Below are positions 10,482-21,000 of a stretch of DNA of 64,000 nt, piece by piece. The notes beneath the pieces are model-generated. The model was not told the DNA's origin and made no database searches. It saw nothing but the letters and a program-made list of their open reading frames with translations. Both the position numbers and the translations under genes were made by a program. Each line of letters starts with the position of its first letter. The stretch's first letter is position 1. The DNA comes from Zymoseptoria tritici IPO323. Taxonomy: Eukaryota; Ascomycota; Dothideomycetes; Mycosphaerellales; Mycosphaerellaceae. Location: contig NC_018216.1 in NCBI RefSeq assembly GCF_000219625.1, positions 744,001-808,000 on the forward strand, read 5' to 3'.

Positions 10482-11839
10482 TCAAGACTACGATCTTGCT
10501 CTATCGCGAGAATGAGAGCTTGAAATTGTTGACCTTATCGATGGAGGACGTGGTCATTGCAATGGCCTTGAACCACATTGCAGCTGGACTGGATCAGAAG
10601 ATCCCGCCACAGACGGTCGAAGAGGAGACCGGACCTCCGATGCGCATGATGCGAGTCCATTGGATGGCTCGACGACCAGCACATCCACCACCGGACGATG
10701 CCCAGTACTTGACACTCCAGCACATCCGCAACGGCTATCTATGATGTCCGACAAAAGCCGGTGTCCAATGCTTTGAGTATTTGGACGAATATCAACTGCA
10801 GCAGCGTGAGCAAGTGGCGCAGCTTTGCCCTCTTGAGTGCAACAACTTACGGCGCGACACAATATGACACTGTCGAGAGGTGAGATGGCCAGATACGCCA
10901 TCTCGACGCTGCGTCTGGATTTATCGAGACGTTTGGATCTATCACCACATTGGAGTTGAGACGAGGAGACAGGGAACAGCGGATCTACAGAACGAGTGGT
11001 CGGCTGGCTATGAACAGATACAGGAGCAGACCTTCAAAGGCTGCGAAGGAAATGGTAGACAGCACGATCATAGGCCTCGCAGCGCAGAATTTGATACCCA
11101 TTACGTTCACACTATTTAGAAGAACCGGAACTCATCCATTGCATGCCCGGTGTACCCTCCCAATGCTATGAATGGCATGCAGCTATGGTTGATAGGCATG
11201 AGAGCGGAATCATATGTTCCCATCGCGAATCAGGCCTAAGGCAAGGAAGGAAATAACGTGACGGTGGTATTTTTCTGGTGCTTCATGAAACTATGATCCT
11301 AGTCTACACAAATGCACATACCTTATGTTTGGTCTGAGCGAGATTCGGAGCTGTCAACGAGTTGCGAGAGCGCCTAGCAGGTACGCAGCTGCGGCCTCGT
11401 GACTACATGAGTCCCCGAGCACGCTTCGGCCGTTGAGCAGCTCATCTAGCCTGATTTCTGAAGTACTTCTCCAGTCGATGTCGAGTCTCGTCCGTGGACC
11501 GTCATGCCCAATCCGGAAGTTTGCGGTGCGCACTGGAAGCCAGGCTTTTGTGCTTTCGACAGATATGTAGTGGGCCCGCTTTGAGCTGGTAGAGAAGTCT
11601 CTTGGCTGGGTAGAGGCATGGATCTGGCCGTGGGATCTCTCGTTGGCCAGCGCGACTCCTCATATGCGCCAAAGAGCTTGTCTGAACCAGCCGTGTCGTT
11701 GCTGGACGCACTTTCCGCGTGCCATGTCCCAGCGTGTGTGTCCTCCATGTCCATCACGGACACTCAGAGCGATCAAAAATCACCTCTCGACCAGTCCACT
11801 TTTGCAATTGTCCCAAATTCCTCGCAATCCCATCCCACC
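10482..11839. other. Intergenic region, no supported gene
   Basis: About 1.36 kb between the 3' ends of the MFS gene (plus) and RDS3 (minus). A 67-codon frame from ATG 10541 has protein-like composition, but no domain, intron or signal peptide supports it. Confidence 0.45.
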
Positions 11840-12220
11840 TCATTGATTCCTAAAATTCTTCTTCTGATAAAACAGATCCGTCCTCGAACTGCCCAGATTG
11901 ATAATCTTCGGACACCCATCCCGATCCTTCTCCAGTCTCGTACACTCAAAGCAGTAGAACGCGTCCGAGATTCCTTCGCCGCCGCACACGACGCATTTGT
12001 TCTGGTAGTTGCCAAAGGCGCATTCGTCGCAGATCCGGACCAGGGTCGTGGGGCGCACGTAGGAGTCGCATACGGGGCATTTGCCGTCGCATTTGTCGCA
12101 GAGGCGGCCGATGGAGACGCCGGCGGTTTTGCGGCACATGACGAGGTCGCTGGACCGGAGGGTTAGTAGCTGAGTGAATGAGATCGGGAAGGTGAAGACT
12201 TACGGATGATGGCGAGACAT
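11840..12220 (-). CDS. RDS3: Rds3/PHF5A, SF3b-complex subunit (two exons)
   Basis: The joined product is 108 residues: exon 1 at 12204-12220, intron 12150-12203 (54 bp; GTAAGT donor, CTACTAAC branch point, CAG acceptor) and exon 2 at 11840-12149. Splicing gives [20 protein letters not shown], followed by the near-invariant [39 protein letters not shown] and [14 protein letters not shown]. These are the paired CxxC zinc ligands of the knotted PHF5A/Rds3/Ini1 fold. The protein is a core part of SF3b in the U2 snRNP, contacting the branch-point region during pre-mRNA splicing in the nucleus. Length and sequence match the family from yeast to human. The intron directly follows codon 5, a position that hides the true start from simple frame searches. 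Confidence 0.97.
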
Positions 12221-12532
12221 GGCGGCGGTATGAGTCTCTGAGGGGGAGGATCAGAGAACAATTTCTTTGAAGTCGCCGCGAGTTGTCTGTCGAGTGTCGA
12301 GAAGATGCCCAGGGTTGATCGTGCGTTTGTAGAAGATGTAACGGACTTTCACAAGCTCCAGACGTCAAAGTTATTAGACCTTAGGCTAGTGGCTGACAAA
12401 TTTGTGGTGTGGCGTGAGCTTCCAGATTTCTTCCAAGGTTCTTGAAGAACATTCTTATTCACTTGTTGCGTGCCGTGCCTTCCTTTTACGGAGACACGCA
12501 TGTATGACAGGTCAAGAGATTTAATTCGTTAT
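12221..12532. other. Promoter-side intergenic gap
   Basis: A 312-bp gap between the RDS3 start and the 3' end of the ligase gene; no further gene seen. Confidence 0.5.
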
Positions 12533-14234
12533 CTACAGCTTCGACTTTGGACCAGCCATCTCCTCCTTCGCCTGATCTCTCAATATCCGCTTCAAGATCT
12601 TCCCACTGGCATTCTTCGGTATAGTAGCCACGAAAACAATGCCGCCCGCCAACTTCTTGTACGACGTGAGCTTCTCCTGAATCATCTTGTCCACCTCCTC
12701 TTTACTCGGCTTGCCATCCTTCGTCCGACGAACGACGTATGCACGCGGCAGCTCCCCTCCTTCGTGGACAGGGTCAGGCACGCCAATCACAGCTGCATCG
12801 ACAATCTCTGGATGTGACAGTAGCACTCCCTCGAGCTCTGGCGGAGCGACCTGGAAGCCGCGGACTTTGATGAGCTCCTTCTTCCGGTCGACGATGTAGT
12901 AAAGCTTGGTATCTGGATCCACCCAGCCAATGTCTCCGGTATGGAAGAAGTTGTCCTCGTCCCAATCTCTTGCGTTGGCTTCCGGGTTGTCGTAGTAGCC
13001 CTTGATGACAGTGGGTCCCCGAACACACAATTCTCCTCGAACGCCATAATCCGAGATATCCTTGCCATCATCGTCCACCAACTTCAGGTCGAGATTTGCA
13101 AGCGGCACACCAACGCTGCCGGTCGTGTCGTGGCTAGGGTACTTATGCCGTGTTGCGATGCAGCTCGTCTCTGTCATGCCCTGTCTCATGCGTCAGCACA
13201 TATCCCACGAGGATGTCCCGAATCGCCTAGCAGGTCATACTCACCCAGACTTGAGTGAACGGCGCCTCTTTTCCGAGAAGTGCCTGCATCCGTGCTTGAG
13301 GGCCTTTGTCCAGCGGAGCAGCTCCAATCTGGCCTGCCTTGACCGACTTGAAGCTGTACTTATCCTTGAGTGGGCTATTGATCGCCATGATCACGATCGG
13401 GGGAACGGCTCCAAAGTCTGTGATCTGGTATTCCCCATGGGCCCAGAACCACTTCTCAAGATCGAATTTCGGGAGCACATAACATCGCTCGCCATTGCGG
13501 AGAGGTGTGCAGAAGATATTGGGTGCCGTGGCCGCATGGAACATGGGCAGAGCACAAAGCCTTCTCACTTTGTATGGCTTCGGGTTGTGTTCGTACACGA
13601 GCATGTGCTGTGCAGTCAGGTTGAGATGGGAGAGCTCGGCAGCTTTTGGGAGACCGGTCGTGCCCGAAGAATACAGTCTGGCAGCTCCCGTCTGATATGC
13701 GGTTTCGTAATCGTCAAATCGTTCCCAGTCGACCTCGCCGTGTTGTAGAAGGTCTTTCCACTGAAGGAAGCCTGGAGGTGCTTTCTCTCCATGCGGATTG
13801 AAAACGACCAAGTTCTCTTTCTTGATGCCATTCGCGTCTGCCGCCTTCACAATGTTGTCCATCAGCTCTGGTTGGGAGAAGATGAACTTGACCTTCGCTA
13901 TGCGAGTTGTGTGTTCCAGCTCGTGGATCGTGTACCCTGGATTGGTCCCGGCATAGACGCCTCCAGCAGCGATAACGCCGAGGAAGAAAATCGGGTAGTA
14001 GATGTCGTTCGCCGAGTGGATGGAGACACAGTCGCCCTTCTTCAGACCGATCTTCTTCAACCCAGCAGCTAGCTGTCGAGCCATTGTTCTCGCCTGGCGT
14101 GCGGATATCGATCGGCTGGGATTGAGAGCATCGATGTAAATGGGCGAGTCCCAGTCATAGTTCAGATTGTCGAATGTCCATGAAAGGATGTCCTTGTTCG
14201 ACAGAGGAAAGTGTTCTTTTGCGAGGAAAGGCAT
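12533..14234 (-). CDS. Acyl-CoA / 4-coumarate-CoA ligase-like enzyme with peroxisomal signal (two exons)
   Basis: Exon 1 is 13245-14234, the intron 13181-13244 (64 bp; GTGAGT donor, GCTGAC branch point, CAG acceptor, phase 0) and exon 2 12533-13180, giving 545 residues. Adenylate-forming motifs are in order: the phosphate-binding loop LYSSGTTGLPKAAELSH, QVWGMTETSC created across the splice junction, GELCVRGPTVIKGYYDNPEA, the TGDIGWVD aspartate, DRKKELIKVRGFQVAPPELE and the catalytic-lysine tail NASGKILKR. The enzyme activates a carboxylic acid with ATP and transfers it to CoA. The C-terminus is PKSKL, a canonical PTS1, so it should act in peroxisomes. The P-loop has A where many relatives have G after the lysine. 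Fatty versus aromatic acid substrate cannot be decided. Confidence 0.93.
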
Positions 14235-14716
14235 GTTTGGAGGAGAGATGGAGTTGACAGTAGAGGTAGAAATGGAATCAAGCTCCTACGCTGGACGAGA
14301 TATTCTCGTTGCGTAAAGAAGGAAGTACGCGGCAGGGTCAAAGAATGTACACGCGCGAAGCTCGACGGCGCATGAGGAAGCTCGGTCTAGGATACATCGT
14401 TCCTACTTATCGACGCAGACAACCGACTCGAAGCATCCTAGTCATGTGCATAGCGGCGGAGCTCCTCCAAACCCCACAAAAGTTTAAAGGATGGAAGTGG
14501 AGTCAAAGAGCCGGGTCGATCTATTGGGCTGTGGAACGGCAAAGGCGGGTCATTTCTTGCCGATCATCGGAAAGACCGAGGCCGTTCGTTTCTCGCGTGC
14601 CAAAGGTAAGCGGAATATTTAGAAAGTTCGCACGACATGCTTAAATGAATAATTGAATGGTAAGATAAAAGGACATGCCAAATTCGTGAGTCCAAAGTGC
14701 TGCTTGACGCAGCAGG
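14235..14716. other. Intergenic region
   Basis: Upstream region of the ligase gene; no supported gene on either strand. Confidence 0.4.
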
Positions 14717-15064
14717 TCATCGGCAGTACGGGCTCCTACCAGAGCCGGGAGCTTGATGCTCGCATTGATGGCGTGGTCGGTCCTGGGGAGATAGGGAGCA
14801 TATGTTGTCTTCGACATTTTCCTCCGCACCAACCACCGCGTCGCTGAAGTAAGGCCGACTCACGGACGTCCGGCGACCCAGCGTCCCTCCTTCCAACTCG
14901 GAGATCTGTCCCTCTCGGTAACTATTTTCCGGAGCACATCGCCGCGTGCACAGTCGCTTTCGATAGTCGTAGTGTCCGACGATCAAGACGCACCTGCAAT
15001 GCTGGTTCATGTAGTCGAGCTCGCTGTGGCCGCAAATGTATTCGTGGTAGTACGCGATGCACAT
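14717..15064 (-). CDS. Small cysteine-rich hypothetical protein, 'MC...CGH' type
   Basis: A 115-residue frame opening MCIAYYHEYICGHSELDYMN, with further Cys in QHCRC, RLCTRRC and later. The start resembles that of the next gene upstream (MC....V/Y-x-S/I-CGH), which suggests a local pair of related genes. I recognise this N-terminal pattern from uncharacterised Dothideomycete proteins, but no function is known. No signal peptide is visible. GT donor-like sites occur within the frame (for example GTGCGT after QHCR), so the 3' structure may include an intron that I cannot place. Confidence 0.45.
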   Translation of the reverse strand: MCIAYYHEYICGHSELDYMNQHCRCVLIVGHYDYRKRLCTRRCAPENSYREGQISELEGGTLGRRTSVSRPYFSDAVVGAEENVEDNICSLSPQDRPRHQCEHQAPGSGRSPYCR

Positions 15065-15326
15065 CGGAGGAAATCGATCGTGCCTGATGCTTGATGTCTG
15101 GCGTTTGATGTCGGGATGTTGATGTTTGTAGATTCTGAGAGATCCTCATCGCTGAGTCATCACGATATATGGTATCTTCGATCTGGATGAGTACTTGACT
15201 GCTGCGTGCTGCGCCATATTGCCAGGCAAGCTTTCGTGGCAGCGAACAGCGCCGACAGTACCGGATGAGCTGTGGAGTCTGGTGCCTTCCACTTTCTGAT
15301 ATGCCAACACTGCGGCATTGCATAGT

Positions 15327-15873
15327 TCAGTCGTTGGCCTTGTCGGTGGCTCGTATGTCGTGACATTCCTGAAGCTCGGGATGGTGAGAGTCATGCGGAG
15401 AGGCTTTGAGAGTTGGCGGCGACGTGGCGGCATATGTCCTGGCCCATTCCTGATAGGACTGATCAGACTGCCCTTTCAAGGACGCCCGAGATGATATCGC
15501 CATAATCCATCGTCTGATCGCATTGTATTGCTTCGTACTCTCTCCACTCAGTCGATTCTCAGCAATCTTTCTTTCTCCGACCCCCGGCTGATTCGGCGCC
15601 GGATTGAATCGCACTGTCGTGGTCAGGTGTTGCTCGGGTAGCACGTCTCGACTGAAGCATTCAACGCATCTGTGGGCCATGAGAGGGTTAATGCCGTCGA
15701 GGAGTGGTGGGATGGTCCACCGTCAGAAGGTCCACCTACCGGCTCGTTGGTTGTGTGATCTTGCAGCCGCGTGGTTCGCACCGGAAATGTGGATCGATGT
15801 CGCGCAGGCAAACATTCGGCGTCACTGCCACATGTCCGCACGAGTACGACATTACGAATGTTCCGAAGCACAT
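15327..15873 (-). CDS. Hypothetical cysteine-rich protein, 'MC...CGH' type (two exons)
   Basis: Exon 1 is 15740-15873, the intron 15670-15739 (70 bp; GTAGGT donor, ATTAAC branch point, CACAG acceptor) and exon 2 15327-15669, giving 158 residues. The N-terminal part is MCFGTFVMSYSCGHVAVTPN with more Cys at VCLRD, FRCEPRGCK and, right after the junction, RCVECF. The Cys/His pattern could bind zinc but matches no named finger that I know. The C-terminal half is polar, charged and without cysteine. No signal peptide or membrane segment. The intron supports a real expressed gene. Function unknown; related at the N-terminus to the gene at 14717-15064 on the same strand. Confidence 0.65.
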
Positions 15874-16199
15874 GGATGTCGCGTGATGGCATTCATAGAC
15901 GCAAAGATGTTGTTTATCTGGGACGTAAAATGCTTTTGATGAACGAACCGGAATGAGTGTAAGACATGGAAAGGAGAATTTAAGACTTGCAGAGACATCT
16001 CGATATCTGTCGCTTCCTCGGGAAGAAAGGTCTGGAAGTGTTGTCTTATGGAGGGGCTGTGATCGGGTAAAATATTATTGTTGCTGTTGATCTCTTCCCC
16101 GGGCCGGGATAGCCTGCATAAGTCAAGTTAGTTATGCTTTGGGGCTGCATAGGCGGTCAGTGACACACCGTCAACCACCACGAGACCACCACACCGCTC

Positions 16200-17447
16200 T
16201 CAGGGCATGGTCTTGACTTCAGTCTTCAATCCGGCCTTTTGTAGACGTTCCATGTACGGCGCACCCAGCGTCGCCGGAGTCAGCACGCCACCACCCAATT
16301 CATGAGCGAATGTCTTGTCACGGGCGAGAGTTATGGCGGCTTCTGAGAGCGTGGCGGCGGTCAAAGCGTACATCGAGCCGTGGTAAGCCATCGTTCCAGA
16401 GGCACGCTTGGGATCATTCGGATCCGTCACGTCCGCGTTGGCAACTGCCCGCCACTCGCAGTGATCGTTGGTAGTCTCCTCTTTCGTGGGGCCCTGTCCG
16501 GGCTGATACACGAATTTCTTCAGAAGCCAGCGCACGGGAGGCAAAAGCAGGGTTGCGGTTCCCAGGGTAAGAGCCAGATGCATCAAAAATGCCTGGAGGT
16601 TGCTCGAGACCTTGGTGTAGATGCTGATCTTGAACTTTGGGCCGTAGAATTTGCCTCCATCGTACAGACTCCATGATCGATTAACGATGACAATGTCGCT
16701 AGGTCCTTGCAGACTGTCCGTCAAGATGCCCAAGTCTGAGTCGGTGCGAATACCCGTGATATTTTCGAGGAGAGGCTTGCCGGCGGTCTCTTGAGGTGGT
16801 GCCACGGCAGACAGCGACCAAGGATTCATGCTCTTCGCAAAATGAGATAGACTGTAGGTGTCGAATAAAGTCAGGAGTGTATCGAGCGTACCGCCGGACG
16901 GCGCACCCTTCAAGGAATAAACCGAATCCAGGATCTCAGCCGTGCCAACTGACAACGTCTGACGGATGTGGTTAACGAGCATCCAGCACATCATATCGCT
17001 CGGCGCACTTTCCATGCCGTTCTGTGGAATCATGATGGCACCAGTCTTCTTCGCGAGAGCATCGTACTTTTCGACCATGTCGTACACCCAAGGCACCTCC
17101 CCCGTGCAATCTACGTAGTGAGTTCCGTTCTCGGCACAAGCCTCGAAGGCGAAAGCTCCGTACTTGTGATATGGACCCACAGTGGATATGAGGACCTTTG
17201 TCGTTTTCGCGAGCTTGACCAGGTCTTGTTTGTTGAGTTCTGCAATCTCGATACCTGGAGCGAGGCGGTCTGGATTGAGGGAATGAATCTCGTCAGCGAC
17301 GGCTTTCAGTTTCGCCTCTGACCGACCAGCAATGGCCCATTTCAGGTCTGTCGGGGCATATGTGGTCAAGTGCTCGGCGGTATATTTTCCCGTGTATCCA
17401 GTCGCTCCGAAGACCACGATCTCGTATTGGCGTTGATCTTGAGACAT
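16200..17447 (-). CDS. Saccharopine dehydrogenase-like oxidoreductase (SCCPDH family)
   Basis: A single exon of 415 residues. The N-terminus is a Rossmann fold: YEIVVFGATGYTGKYTAEHL at about residues 8-27, with the GxxGxxG-type nucleotide loop. VLISTVGPYHKYG and THYVDCTGEVPW follow, all hallmarks of the SCCPDH-like family shared with bacterial trans-acting enoyl reductases. A hydrophobic segment (LMHLALTLGTATLLLPPVRW) near residue 300 fits the membrane or lipid-droplet hairpin described in eukaryotic members. This is not the lysine-pathway saccharopine dehydrogenase; the true substrate is unknown. Length matches fungal relatives, and the ATG immediately precedes the Rossmann fold. Confidence 0.9.
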   Translation of the reverse strand: MSQDQRQYEIVVFGATGYTGKYTAEHLTTYAPTDLKWAIAGRSEAKLKAVADEIHSLNPDRLAPGIEIAELNKQDLVKLAKTTKVLISTVGPYHKYGAFAFEACAENGTHYVDCTGEVPWVYDMVEKYDALAKKTGAIMIPQNGMESAPSDMMCWMLVNHIRQTLSVGTAEILDSVYSLKGAPSGGTLDTLLTLFDTYSLSHFAKSMNPWSLSAVAPPQETAGKPLLENITGIRTDSDLGILTDSLQGPSDIVIVNRSWSLYDGGKFYGPKFKISIYTKVSSNLQAFLMHLALTLGTATLLLPPVRWLLKKFVYQPGQGPTKEETTNDHCEWRAVANADVTDPNDPKRASGTMAYHGSMYALTAATLSEAAITLARDKTFAHELGGGVLTPATLGAPYMERLQKAGLKTEVKTMP

Positions 17448-17786
17448 CTCGTAGGACGGTCAGAAGATGTCGGGATGATGGATGAGAGGTCGATGGAGGG
17501 GATGAAGGTGCAGGAAAAGGGTAAGTAAAAGCTGGGCCGGCAATGATGATGCACTGGAAGCAGCACGGGGGAGATGCTGAGAACAGACAGCGCTCCGGAG
17601 CGACCTCTCGCTTCTTGCCTTGATAACGATGCGAGGTCACTCATTCATATAGCAAAGTTTCAAGAACCGTGAAACGTTCAATTCCTAGGCAAGCAGAAGG
17701 TTCGCGAGGGAAGTCGAGTCAAGATGTGATCAGGTCGTGTCGTGCAATACGACATGGTGATGGAAGCAAGGAAACCTGGAAGATAC
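17448..17786. other. Upstream region of the SCCPDH-like gene and copia target site
   Basis: Promoter-side DNA of normal composition. It ends in GATAC (17782-17786), the left copy of the target duplication of the adjacent retrotransposon. Confidence 0.6.
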
Positions 17787-17957
17787 TGTTGTGGATTATC
17801 AGACTGACCATTAGTGAAGTGCACGTAACTAGTGCTAAGGCATTCCTACACATAGATAGCTAAAGTAAAAATCTTATACTTAAGATTCTCTCTGCATAAC
17901 AATATATACCTGCTAATTAAAGGTCTTCTTCTACTTAGCTTAAGTCTAATTATAACA
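17787..17957 (+). repeat. Copia 5' LTR
   Basis: Begins TGTTGTGGATT and ends TATAACA. It pairs with 23971-24141 over its full length. Confidence 0.95.
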
Positions 17958-17973
17958 GGTTATTAGCCCGGCG
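17958..17973 (+). other. Primer-binding site, half-tRNA (initiator Met) type
   Basis: GGTTATTAGCCCGGCG directly follows the 5' LTR. It matches, with one difference, the complement of the anticodon-stem region of eukaryotic initiator tRNA-Met (GGTTATGAGCCC...). This is the primer half-molecule used by Drosophila copia, and the difference lies where RIP could act. Confidence 0.65.
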
Positions 17974-18059
17974 TAACTACTACATACTTAAGGAAGAATT
18001 GTCTGTTCTAAGCGTAGCTACTAGAACCTTACTATACACTATTTAGACAGTTAACTAGC

Positions 18060-21000
18060 GAGCCGAGAAAGAGCTAGTTATAATAACAGCCGTAATATAG
18101 GCTAATAAGTTTAAGACTACGAAGGAGAATAAAGTCCTAAGAAAGGGAAGCAACTTCTTAGACTAGTTAAGGATGCTTAAAGTAGCCCTTATAGATAAGG
18201 AGGTGTTAGGCTATATCTTTTATAACATTCCCTAGTGCCCTGCCTAACTAAAGCTAGGAATTAAAGTTAGATATCCCTCTCTACTAACTAAGGAAAGTAC
18301 TACTTTATCCTCCTAGGCTCTAACTCTTTCCTAAAAAGAAGGAGGGGATACTTTAGTAACAGAACCTATTCTAACTAGTAGACTAAGACTAACTCCTCTC
18401 TAAGTCTAGTATAAGCACGACCTAATTACATATAGGATTATTAGCAAAAGGATTAACTAATCTCTAAGGCCTAACTTTAGGGATATAGAGAAGATAGCTA
18501 AGGAACTATATAATACTATTATAGCTACCTATAGGCCTGTTATAACTATAAACATTTATAACAGCCTAAGGATTCTTAGAATTAGTAATATTAAGATCTA
18601 AGGAACAAATATTTAGAAGTACTATAAGGACTTCTAGAAGTAGTATTATAAGTATATCTCTATAATAGAGTAATACTCTAGGTCTAAGAACATTCTAGTC
18701 TTAAAGCTTACCTTTAGTAATAAGCAGATTAGGCTATTCTTTATCTAGGGCCTCTACTATCTAGAATACCTAAGAAGCTAGAAATAATCCTATTATATTA
18801 AGAACATAACTCTTAAAGAGCTAATTACCTTATTAATTAAGGAACCTCCTTTATAGACATAGAGGACAGCAGGAGGATTTAGGGGTGCTATAGTAGATAA
18901 TAATTAGTATACTAAGTATACCTATTATATCTATATAAATGCAGATTACTTTAAGAAGTACCCTAATAAGGCCCTAAAGTCCTAGGTATATAGAGGAAAA
19001 GGAGGATCTAATAAGGATAAGAAGAAGTCCTAAGATAAGAGTAAGAGATATAATAAGAAGGGAGGAAAGGGTATTATAGTAATTAAGCCTATCTCCTCTT
19101 CTAATATAGGCTTAGGCTCTAATTTAAATAGCTTATTTATAAGAGCAGCAATTGCTACCGCTAGAATATAAAGGAGTAATACTATTATCTAGGATTCTAG
19201 TATATTATACTACTTCTTTAATAACAAGTCCTAGTTCTTAAACCTTAAACCCCTAGAAACCCTAATTAGGTTCTTTTAAGCTATTAGACAAAGCATAGTT
19301 ATATACTTAGGAAGTGTAAGAATTATAATAAAGTACAAGGGGAATAAGTTAAATATTACCTTATAAGATGTATTATACTCTCCTAACTCTAATTACAACC
19401 TTATCTTAGTAGAGACTCTCTAGCTAAAGTGCAAGGTCTACCTAGATAGGCTATCTTTATATATTCTAAGGAATAATAAGAAGATAGGCAAGGTTTAGTC
19501 TACTTATAATGTTCTAATCCTCTAGAATGCAACTATCTCTCTCCCTAAGGGAAGTACTAAAGTTGCTTCTATAACTAATAGGAATATATCCTATCTAGCC
19601 TTTGCTATGCCTAAGGCTAATATAACAAGATAGTATTAGAGACTAGGCTATATAGGGAATAAGATTCTTAGTGCAATAAAGGCTTAAGTCTAAGGACTTA
19701 AGTAAATTAACATATCTACACTTAAGTACTATAAGCTATACAAGCTTGTAAGGTTATAGAGAGTAGTATTAAGAACTCCGAGACTAATACCTTAATCCTT
19801 ATTAGATAAGGTCTATATTAACATTATAGGACTAATCTTTCTATTAGATATCTTTAGATATAAGTACATCCTTATAATTACTAATATAAAGTTAAGAAGG
19901 AGATAAGCTATCTTCTGTAAGCTTAAATTATAAGCTGCACAAATTATTAAGAAATAGACTACTAAGACATTTAACTAGTATAAAAAGATAGTTAAGATCT
20001 AGTTCTTAGATAGAGGAGGAGAGTTTAATAATAATAATCTAATTACATTTATAGAGAATAAGGGACTAAAATAGGATTTCTTAGCTCCCTATACTCCTAA
20101 GTAGAATAGAATTGCAGAATTATCTAATAAGGTTATCCTTAATAAGGCAAGAGTAATAATAATTAACTCTAGCCTACCTCTCCCTCTCTAGAGTTTTGCA
20201 GTTATATATATAATCTTCCTTACTAACAGGCTAGTATACCTGTTAACTAATAAGATTCCTCTTTAGGAATTTAATTAAGATCTTAATACTAGAACTCTAT
20301 ATATTAATCTAACAAAGGTTAGGAGATTTAGATATAGAGCATATCTATATAATTAGAGGAGACCTAATTTATAGAAGTTCTATCTTAGAGCAGAGAAATA
20401 CTAGAATCTAGGATTCTAGGAGAACACTTTAACTAACTATATAGTTTAGAAGTTTAAACTATCTACCCTTACTAGGTTTTAGTATAAGATTATAACCTCT
20501 CCTTATATAATATATAATAAGGATAAGGTATATAGCATAATACCTACTACCCTAGACTTCTAAGGGGAGAGTTTCCTATAACTAATATAACCTATTACTA
20601 TAGAATAGGAAGTCTATACTATCTATACTAAGGATTAAGATTAGGGCTAGGATGTCTAAGGGCAAGATGCCTAACCTCTTACTACTTCTTATCTTTAAGA
20701 AGTAGAGAACATATTTAATACTATATAGAGAGAGAGAAACTAAGCCTCCCTTTTAACATCTTAGGGGGAGCAAATATTAGGTTAGGATATATAGTCCTAG
20801 GATAACTAATATAAGTAGTCTAAGCCTAATTAGCTAGAGGCTACTAAGTATAAAGAAGCCTCCTAGCTAGCTTAGGGGGAGCATATTTCTAAGGAAACAG
20901 GAAGTCCTAAGGGATTCTAAGGAAGTCCTAAGGGATTCTAGGAGCAAGCTAATACCTTATTAACATAGCTATAATATTAAGTATTAGCAGAGAATTGCCC

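Noticed and set aside
10541..10744. 67-codon open frame downstream of the MFS gene
   Set aside because: Lies in the likely 3' UTR, with no domain, signal peptide, intron or promoter evidence.
11618..12166. 182-codon plus-strand frame over RDS3
   Set aside because: Shadow of the highly conserved RDS3 coding sequence on the minus strand.
6989..17447. Secondary-metabolite gene cluster (GST, MFS transporter, CoA ligase, oxidoreductase close together)
   Set aside because: No backbone synthase (PKS, NRPS, terpene cyclase) or cluster regulator is present, and housekeeping genes (RDS3, MRN1) are interleaved.
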